From Phoronis australis (lineage: Eukaryota > Phoronida > Phoronidae): a stretch of 62,000 nucleotides of DNA. Location: contig NMRA01000019.1 of the NCBI GenBank assembly GCA_002633005.1, positions 941,942 through 1,003,941 of the forward strand, given 5' to 3'. Positions 52,401-62,000 of the stretch are shown here, piece by piece. The position numbers and the translations under genes are program-made. Below the pieces are notes generated by a model. The model saw only the letters and a program-made list of their open reading frames with translations. It was not told the origin of the DNA and did no database searches. Within the stretch, counting starts at the first letter, position 1, and every line of letters starts with the position of its first letter.

Positions 52401-55400
52401 CTCAGTGAAAGTATATATTTTCTGAGAGTAGAATTTACTTGTTGATTTTATACTACTTTGTTATTAATTGGGTCACGTGCTCATGTCAGTAAAAATTAGG
52501 AGGAAAAAGAAGTGTACATTCATATCAATCCAATGCTATCAACAACATGACCAAGTATCGTTCGTTAAAAATATTCAAGACGAAATCTCAAAAAATATTA
52601 AAGTTTTCTAAATTGTAATATCGTTTTCGCTTGATGAAACTTTTGTTTTTTTTTAATTTTAAAAGTACTATTTTGACAGTCCCTCATGCACAGGTGGAAC
52701 ATTTAAAAAACTTTTCCTAAAAGTGTTTTTGAGAACAGTGGGTAAAGCATAGTTTCTTGAAGTTTTGAAACATGATGTTCCAAAGTTTGTCAAATTTGGC
52801 CATTTTTGAGGGTCCTACATATTTAATGACGTTTTCAATCCATGATCCTCGTCTCTTAATCAGTTGCTACTCGGTGGCACACATTCTGTGCAACTGATCT
52901 TTCGGATTTCCCCACGAATGCTTTGCCTTCAGAGTGTCCACTGTTTGCCGACAGGACTCTGAATTTCTTGTACATGGCCACAGGAGAAATATTCAGCTGG
53001 GGAAAGATGGCCTGGATTGTCTTTCCGGGAAAATCTCAGACTGTTTGACACCCCAATCGATTCCTTGGAATTCCACTGAATTCAAACAGCGCTTTCTAAC
53101 AATCGCTAAAATATATGAAAATTGAATTCGGGAGGATGTTAACATTCTTACACGATTACTTCAGTAGAGTTCATTGCTTGCTTTTAGTTTCTCCGACGCA
53201 AAAGGTCGAACTTGGATTATTTTTGCGCGAGGTTGACAATTTTCCATCTTGCTCGAGACTAAAACTGTAGTCCAAATTGATTTTAATGAAATAAGATTAT
53301 GATATGTGACGTTTCTTGCTAAACATAATCTGATCATTGAAAACAATAAGGCCCAAAAGTATGATGGTCTGTATACCGACTCATTTTGACTTCTGCGATC
53401 ACTGAGTAAAACAAAAACTAAAAAAGTACAATTTTATCGCCATTTGGTCATTTCCATTTTTGCTGTCGTCAACGGGAATAAAGGAGCACTTTTCGAGCAC
53501 TGCACGACTGCCGCTAGGCCTTCACCCTCCTGGAACATGTTGAAACTGAATAAAAGAATCCAGCGTCATTTTTGTCCGTCTCAGGTAGTTTTTAAAAAAT
53601 ACCGCACTACCGGGACTCATTTGGATAGCTTTGGAACATCATGTCTCAAAATAAGTTTTCGGACTGAAGAATGAAACTTTCAGATACTATGCTTAATCCA
53701 CTTTTTTCCCAAACGATGCTAAGAATTGTTTTTAAAATAATAATTGGACTTTTGTGATTTCCAAAAAAATAAAAGTTGCATAAGACAAAAACCAGATGAT
53801 AATTAATTACAGCATTTTTTGAGATTTCATCTTGAACGTATACATCAAACGAATTTTCGTTCCTGCGAAGAACAAAACTTTCTAATGACTTACAATTATT
53901 GTCTAGAAGTAGCGCCGCATGGTTTACCAGATTCACTGTCCGTGCTTGATTGTACCTGTGAGCGGAGCACATTAGAATAGATAAGGCCCACGGAGTGTTG
54001 ACGCCTTTACATCCCTCCGTTGTCGATCTGAATTGCGCATAACCGAAACTGTTGCCAACATGTGCGAATTTAGTGAGGCAAGACACTTCCTCACCCCCAC
54101 CCCCGCTACTGACACAACTCATCGCATGTCACGCAGACATTTTTCCTTCGAGAATTGTGTGGCCGATAATATGACTTGTAAACTTTGGTCCTGAAAATTT
54201 AAATCATTTAAATTGAAAAATATATGATATACACACGGCATGCCATTTTAATAATTGAAGTGTCTGCTGATTTCCTATAGCATTGATAATTTTCAGTTTG
54301 AAATAAAACTGTTTGGTTTGTTCTTGTTGAATATATTGCCTCAAAGTTATCCAGCTGAAACAAGCCTAAATTTTTGTTTTACAGCTATGTCGCTTGTTGT
54401 TATAAATCTTCTCCGCTAGGTGGTGGAGTGTCACTGATATCGACACAAAAGGCATCTTGTGAGTTGGTAACCGCAGTGCAGGACGTATTTACAACATTGG
54501 CTACACGCGGCCGTGCAGAACAGCGAGGTCTTACGCACTGCCTCGGGTGAATTACCAACCATTTCTGAGTTAGTTTATGTAGCATGGCGAGCACGCAGCC
54601 GTCGGCGAGAACAGGTGCAGGATGAGAAGTATTAATATAGTTATTCTCTCCCAAAACTCTTCAGTTAGAACTTCAAACGGTACATTTAATTGCAATAAAA
54701 CATCATTCGACCGTTGCCTATGAGTCGTGCCGCTGGCCACATTTCAAAGTGATCTTTCTCCACTGCTTGCCTGTTTGCTTCGTCTCAACACCTGTCGTGC
54801 CCGGTCTGCACGCGTTCCACTGAATCCCCCTAATTGTAGACAAATGTTTTATCTTAAACTTTGCTCCGCAGTGTTAAAGAAATATTTTCATAAAGTGTTA
54901 GGTGTTTTATGAGCTTAGTATGTCGTCTTGGTGGATAATTCGCTTTTTATTTGCAGCAATAGCCAGGGCGCGTGAACACGCCAGAACATTGGAATTTTGA
55001 AAGACTCGTACATGAAAGAAGCCCGTATTATTCAATAACAGTAAAGTTGGTTTATATTAACCCAATGTTTTACTATTTTGAAGACATAAATTGAAACATA
55101 AATGAATGTAACGAAATAATCAAAACTGCGTTTTTGAATTACTGGACCGCTAAGAGTTACAAAAACGCTCAATTTGCTGGGACCTGTGTTGTTTAACGTT
55201 GAGGATTCAGTAAAAACAAAATAGGTAATACGAAGACGAATTGCCAGAATTTTCACGCTTTATGTCTGGTGTCAATTTAATTATGGGCAACTTTCTTGGA
55301 AAACACGAACGGATTTATTTGAAAGTTGAAAATAGCGGCTTAAGAAATAGACCTTCTACCAACCAACACCAATGTAAAACAAATAATGAATTAGATTTGT

Positions 55401-55786
55401 TTCTGGAACGAAACGTGCAACTTAAACGCTGAAATCATAATTGACGTTAAATCAAACATTCTAAAATGTACATCACGCAACAATCACAGCTCGGTCAAGT
55501 GTGTCGTTATGATGGTAATAAATGAATCAATGAAGGCATAGATCATAATTCATGGTCTCTTCTTTCAGTCTACATTCTAAAGCAAGCACTTTCGCAAGGA
55601 TAATCCTTGTTGGCGCATGCGTAATATTGTCAGGCCGAACTGTTGAACCACGTCTTGATCCTAATTGGCCAGCAGTGATGAACAGTGATGAGTAGGGTGT
55701 TAACATCTAATAGAAGGACATACAAAACATGCCAATCTAATTTCGTAGCTGAATGAGCGTAAATAAGCGAAGATACTGCTGATAAC
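52401..55786. other. no confirmed gene; upstream flank of NK1
   Basis: A 158-codon minus-strand frame at 53646-54122 has no similarity or splice support. No TATA element stands out directly before the NK1 start codon. Confidence 0.35.
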
Positions 55787-58700
55787 ATGGAAGCATCGTT
55801 TAGAGGATCACCACATTTGTCGTCGGCTTTTGAACGAGTAAAACCATCGGGGCACCTGTTGACTTCGAGGAAATGTTGTGACAGCAGACGTTTTGATTCT
55901 AGCAATGCTGATAAAGCAAATTTACGAACAGAAGAGAACCTCGTCTGCTCTCCTGTACCGGTGAGAGGAACGAACGCAGACGACGCGCACGTGCATAAGA
56001 AAGTAATAGGTGATCCACGGTGTCGATACACACCGACAAGAAATATTGTCGAAAAATTGGAAGACAAAATTGCGTGTACAACACACGGGATGAGCTCCAA
56101 TCAAAGACAGGTATCTGACGCTCGTAGTAGACTGCAAGTAGGCCGACCAACTTCGTTTTCGGTGTCGGACATTTTAGATCCTGGAAAATTCAGGGGAGGT
56201 CCAATTTTACACGAACAAAAAAGCTGGACTGCAAATAAACGATGGCCTGTGTCTTCTGACAGAAAATCCCCGTCTGCTCTTTTGCTTGAGACAAGATCTC
56301 CACACTCAGTTACAGACAAGGTCAACTTAGAGAAGGATGACGTTGACGTAGAATTTGAGGATGAAAGTTCAGGTAAGTTCGAAAACTCGATATCTGCGGC
56401 TTCTAAAATGTTACGGTTTTAATTCAAATGAGGCTTTTTAAACATTTGTTTATAGCACAACATAAGGTGGCATGTAATGCATATTGAATAATTTAAGCTC
56501 ACCATCAACATGTAGTAGGGGTCAATAACGAGACATATTCTAAACACGTTTATTTAAGGTTTCAGAATTAGGAGACTGAAATACTGTCGGTATGTGTAAC
56601 AATTTGACATAAGATCAGGCGAAACCCAAAATTACAGGAAGCATTTACATTTGAAAATTGTTTTCAAATCACTATAACGCGTTGTAAATGTCCTTATAAA
56701 AAGTTTCGTGAAGTTACAGTGGGCTCGATAACCATTGTTTTTTACCAACCACTAAATTTATGAGTTTAGTCAGACTCCTAGAACTAGTTTCCAAATGTGT
56801 AAATTGAGAAAATCACAAGGCTACGCCAAGTAATTAGATCACTGTTTTCTGAAATATAACTTTTTTGATTGCTAATATTTATTCTCATAAACGATTTCAA
56901 AAGTTTCACAGTTGAACTTTGTCTCTCAAATGTTGTGCTGCCGCTGCAGGTATTTACTGTAAAAATGTTCACAAATGCGCAAATGCGCAAAATCGAGTGG
57001 GCACTAAAAACCATTCCTCAATACCAAACAGTGCAATTAATTAGTCACCAAGGAAGGGTGGTAATTCAAATGCTACCGATCCATCTGCTTATCATTTTTC
57101 AAGCATCGCTTTCTGGTTTATGCCTTTACAGTCTGTAGTAACACAAGTGGCTCTATTTCTTATAGGGTTGTTAGCAGGCCTTCATCCTTTGTATAGATAT
57201 TGTCGAGACATTTGAAGTTTCTATTCGTTTCAGTGCCAGATATGTAAAACATCAACATTAAACTTGTAGTGTGCCATGCATATATTGTTCGTGCTTGGGT
57301 CAGTATCTGTCATTTTCCAATCAATCTATTATCTTCACCTATACGTGACATCAAGTTTTAAATTCACATTTGTTCACACTCTTTGATAAGGATTAATTAT
57401 TGGTGGTATTACTGTCATATTATAATTATTATTACTCCTGTTCCTGGCATTACCAATTTGTCTACCATTATTTAGCATTTTGTCGGTAACGTCATGGACC
57501 CCACTGTCGCTCTGTCAGTGGTTCCGAGCAGTTCGCGGTACCACGACGACAAAACTGCTACAGAATTGCCCTTTTGTTACCTAATTTTAAATAAGGCAAC
57601 AGTGCCGTTATCGTGATAACGGTAATTTAAAAAATACCACGTGGTGTAATCCACGATGAGAGAGCTCATCAAACTGGCTTTTATTAACGAATATTTTTTT
57701 AAAAGTAGATGATTTGATGCGGTTGATTTTGTTTTGTATCCGTTCTTATTGGTAAACAATTACCCTAAAATTTCAAAAGTGAACTACACTAGTTTTATAA
57801 CAAAGCGCTGCAGCTAATTACGATTTTAAAACAGGTATAAACGCGAATTTCATTTTAGGAGCAAAATGTATTCAATATAAAAAATCTTAATCGCAAGTCG
57901 TTAGAACACTTGGTCTGGTCCAGCTTCTGTGGGTGTAATGCACACTTTGTGTTCATGATTTAAAGCTTTGGGTGGATGATGTCCCTGCCTTTGGCAGCAT
58001 CAGTTGCATTTCTCGCCCAGGATGTCTGTTATTAATTCATTACATATTCATGTCTACGATTCGGTGTGACTTTATTTCGATGGCCAATTCACCAGCCTGA
58101 AAATTGAACGAAACCATGTCGTATGTTGAGGGTCTCGTTTTGTGATGCACTTTTTAATGTCTATTTAAGTTGGGTTTGTAAAAATGATTTCGTTGTTTCG
58201 GTTCCCAGAGAGAGAAAGATGTGCGAAACTATTACGCTTAAATGAAATTCAAAAGAGCCGTATTGATCTGCCTCTTTCCTGAAATTACTGGATATTAGCT
58301 TAAAATTTTGTCAAAACCATCACTTTCCAGGGCGTCTTTATCCGGTCGTAATTTTAATACTGAATAACCATCGTTTGATAAGACAGTCACCCAGCTGTCC
58401 TAGGCAATGCCGTATAATATTCGCCGACTTCACATGTGAGAAAATCCTCGACAACGCCACTATGGCCAGAAGGTTCACGGGTACTCTTTTTCATCCTGTC
58501 ATATTAAATATCTGTTTATCATAATTGTGTGTCTTTTTTCCGTTTAATTACCACGGGACATGTAAAATTGTGCTGATCGTTTGATAGCCGCCGGAATTTG
58601 GTTTCGTGTTATAAGTATTGGCAATCCTAATTCTAGCTGTAATTATCTATCTTAGATGTTTACCTGGCGGCATAGTCAGGTACACAATTCGCACGCAGGT

Positions 58701-61700
58701 GCAACCATCAGATTTATAACTTTTATGCGCTAATTTGTTGCTGGGGAATTTATTTCCAACACATGCTTCATATTTTAACTTTAAAATTTCCGAGATTTTC
58801 AATGAGCTGGGTCGACAATTATACAGACGAACAAACACGATTAATAAAGAATAGATACAATAGTTTAATATGAATATTGGGGTGTTCAAATGACGTTTCA
58901 GGTTATATGATAACAAAAGCGACGTTAGAGCGACCGTACACTGTCGGATTTAGGTTATTACCTGCGTTTTTGACGCGTAAGTAATAAATACAAAGTTTTG
59001 GTGTAACCTGCACATTAATAGGGTGACTGCCGGATTGTATGCGAAACGCGGGATTTGTAATAACTCTGCATGACGTTGAAGAAATTATTCAATTCTTGTA
59101 AAGAACGTTCGGCACAATACCTGGTTTTGACTTATGCTGTCAAATTTTTAGTTCACAAGAATAACGATCTGACATTCAACACTACCTATTATTTTGTTGT
59201 TGCACATTCAGAAATAAAAAGTTTAACTAAAACTCAAAACTGGATTCTTTTTTACTTTTAAAATCTAGAGAGCATCATGTGTCAGTACGTAATACATGAA
59301 TTGGCTTGTGTTAAAATTCGTTTAAAACCGAGTAATCCTTTTGAAAAATATTAATTTTACATCTGTGAGCAATTTAGTTTACATTATTTTATAAAACTGA
59401 GTTTTTGACACCATGCATGCTTGAGCGGCATCGACCGGAACTAACGCACCTTGAAAAAACAGAAGCGTGGATGAGCGCCTGGTTGTGCCCATAAAGAACA
59501 GCAATAATGTAACTTGAAGACATTATTTCCTTTTCATCAGTTTAGAATACATTAAGAATCTAGAAATAAAATGGGATCATTTTGTAAAATGCAGCCTTGC
59601 ATGCATTAGCATTTTTATTGGTAATTCATAAAATGTGGAGTTTAACGCTGTTCAATTGTGGCAGCCATTTTATTGGTGCATCATCGGAAATTAAGAATTT
59701 GTTTTGATATTTCCGTTCTCATTAATGTTGATTATTTTGAAAGCATTTGATTACGTGTTGAAGGAGCATAACTGAGGGATTTGTTAAAACTAGATTGGTT
59801 TGCGGTCAAATTCTTTTTGTGAAGTTTCACATGAAAGGGTGCGGAATGGGTATCTTTAAGTGGCTGCGTACGAACACCATCTTATTCGTATAAAGCACGT
59901 GCCTAATTTGGTATAAAACCTGCCTTGTCCTTTAACGACGTTCCAACTGCTAAAGCGTTTAGAGGTTCAAGCACCGGCTTGCTTCTTTGACAACCCTGTG
60001 TCCATGATTCATCAAACTGATTTCCCCACAATTTGAGATCTCTGTAGTGACTCGATGTTAGACATACCAGCGCGTGGTGGTATGTCCGAGACGGCTTGAA
60101 CTGCTTCAAATGGTTCTCACTACGGCAACTCTGAGATTCTTTTGTGCGGAATTGGGACGTGCAATGTCAATGTGATTATCAGGAAAATAACATTTTCGTT
60201 ACTCTACAAGAAAATGAACAAAAACTACTACCCAAACAATTACGGTACGTACGTGTACTTTTTAGTTGTAAATGTTTGAAGGAAGCCGAGTTGTAGAAAC
60301 CACAAATGTTCACGGTTTGGGTGTGAATGAACACGCTTCGCGTATGCTGTTTTAATGTCATCATTTAGTTTAAAATAGTTTGTCCCAGACAGGCGTGCAA
60401 CAAAAATTATGATTTTGAATATTAGTAAAAATGATAATTAATATATCTAATTTGGAACAGCTACAGTTAGCATTTGATGTCGCACGTGTTCTTATCTAAA
60501 TTACCATGTTAAAGAAAATCACCCTTTCAATGAACCGTATCGGAATTCAACATTTTACAAGTGAAGATACCCTTCACGTTATTGTGAATTCCATTGTCTA
60601 ACCGAAAAAGCGCTGGCATTTCGCGCGAGTGTTAAACCACTCAGAAAGCGGGAAAATTATTTTAGCATTACGATGCACGTGCTTTAATCATTCCAAGCAT
60701 TTACAAAAGATCGTTCGGTCGGATTTTAATAGCGAAAATAGTCCTCAACACGCGCCGGTGTGGTATTCACCTAACGCAAACTATCGCTTCAAATGCTTTA
60801 GAACATAATCTGCCAAACACTTGTCGTCGTTTGAAAGCAATCAGCGAGATTTCGCGGCCAATTACACTTTGATGTAGATGGTTAAGATATCGCTTCGCTA
60901 ATTTATTTTTAAAAACAGGTGCTGCCACTATTTGCTGTGCAAGGCGTAAACGAAAACTCATAAGCTAAGTTACGCTAAACACATACGATACCTTGATGTA
61001 ATTATATTCGCATTGGCTGGAATGCTGGTGAGAAGTTCTTCGGTGGAAAGACCTTCAAAAATATCGTCAACTGAAGCAACGACTGCATATTTTTTCCAGT
61101 GAGATTGACGCTCCTGTGCCTCATAAGCTCGTGAAATTTGCCATGCTCGTTTCGTCTGGAAGTCCTCTGATTGAACGACACAATATAGATTAACTAAACG
61201 TGACTTCTGTCTTCTTTTAAAAATGCAAAAAAATACGTGAATATATTCAACATTCACTTTTTTCAATGTACAATATTATTAGCGTAAAATGTCGAATTCA
61301 AAATCGGTACTTTACCCGAGGTTCTCTAAGAATGATATTCCATCTGACACCAACCAAGCCATATCATCAATTTAATTGTCTTCTGGTTGTAATTTCAGAT
61401 CATTGTGATAAAAGGTATCAATGGTTCTGCTCCAAACGCCATTCGGATGATGAACCTGTACTTTGCTTTGAAATTCCTGTCAGACAAATTCAACGTCTTT
61501 GTTAATTAACGACAGGGTACACTTTAGAAAAGTTCTTTGTAAAACATTTTGTTTTTGATCGGCCAAGCGCTTCCTGTCCCGGGCGAACAATGAATCAGCT
61601 AACAACAATAGTCCCAAAGTGACATAAGCCACGCTGCCCAATCGTGAACAATACCAATGATGTCGTGCAGTCATAACAGTAGCTCATTGAAACCCAGGGA

Positions 61701-62000
61701 TTTATCATTATATTGCATGTAATTTTATCACGTTTTAAGGTCAATTATGTAATGTTTGTTTTTGAGTGGCGAGCTTGTGAGAAAAGCGTACTCTTCAATG
61801 TTCACCAATCGTTTTTTGTTTCTTTTAGATGGGGATGTAGATGACATTTCTGAACACGCAAACGGAAGCAAAGACGGAAAGAAGAGCGAACACCTTGTTC
61901 AAGGTGGTGACGATGAAAATACATCTAAAGAAGATCGAGGAAAGGCATGTAAACCGCGACGTGCAAGGACAGCGTTCACGTATGAACAATTGGTTGCCCT
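55787..62000 (+). CDS. NK1 (slouch/Nkx1) homeobox transcription factor, 3' end beyond window
   Basis: Exon 1 is 55787-56372 and exon 2 starts at 61829 after TTTCTTTTAG; donor AG|GTAAGT, phase 1. Exon 1 encodes 195 residues with the eh1/TN-type motif TSFSVSDILDPGKF (122-135), a known NK1 landmark that binds Groucho corepressors. Exon 2 adds an acidic, charged linker and then KPRRARTAFTYEQLVAL, the beginning of an NK1-class homeodomain, at residues 237 onward; the window ends after about 17 homeodomain residues. The ATG is the first after an in-frame stop (TAA upstream). NK1 proteins are nuclear repressors in mesoderm and neural patterning; the role here is inferred. It is transcribed away from Not. 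The frame is intact as far as seen. Confidence 0.95.
56373..61828 (+). other. NK1 intron 1, no nested gene seen
   Basis: A 5.46-kb intron, unusually free of the GC-rich element ends found elsewhere in this window. Short frames are chance. The low element load in a developmental-gene intron would fit regulatory content, but no site can be named. Confidence 0.5.

Noticed and set aside
52850-53110. Minus-strand stretch that might be a transposase helix-turn-helix
   Set aside because: The resemblance was vague and stops interrupt it; no catalytic motif nearby.
53646-54122. 158-codon minus-strand frame
   Set aside because: No domain, signal or splice support; length is possible by chance over 62 kb and six frames.
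55630-56325. Several minus-strand frames of 71-156 codons
   Set aside because: They are antisense shadows of NK1 exon 1.

Overview
This looks like nuclear DNA of an invertebrate animal: AT-rich, intron-containing, gene-poor and full of short repeats. Two homeobox genes fix it as metazoan. A Not gene lies on the minus strand (11044-14322) and the start of an NK1/slouch gene lies on the plus strand (55787 to the right edge). The clade cannot be settled from sequence alone; a cnidarian or an invertebrate deuterostome such as a hemichordate would both fit.

Layout. 1-11 kb holds only repeats: a hAT-like end, a block dense in TGCGTA/TACGCA words, two copies of a palindrome-bearing repeat, a 21-bp minisatellite and a GAT/GAC microsatellite. 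11-14.4 kb is Not, with a TATA/CCAAT-type promoter. 15-29 kb is a repeat field with MITE-like elements, several showing target duplications or empty sites, plus one copy of a repeat that carries a THAP-like fragment. It also has a few weak candidate exons on the minus strand. 29.1-37.4 kb is a six-exon minus-strand gene for a secreted protein. Its order is signal peptide, zinc-dependent nucleoside/nucleic-acid deaminase-fold domain (HSE ... PCRGC), an RKKR dibasic site, then two R-type-lectin-like (beta-trefoil) domains. 38-46 kb contains a second, inverted copy of the THAP repeat broken by an assembly gap, then a decayed Penelope-like retroelement. 46-55 kb has scattered MITE-like elements, microsatellites and a third THAP-repeat copy. 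55.8-62 kb is NK1, cut by the window edge within its homeodomain.

The two homeobox genes are transcribed outward from the window centre and probably act independently as developmental repressors; both carry eh1-type motifs. The deaminase-lectin gene between them is the most unusual item. All six exons join with matching splice phases into one 537-residue frame, and the two lectin domains come from an exon-pair duplication. The domain order suggests an extracellular carbohydrate-binding effector, possibly in immunity; that role is inference.
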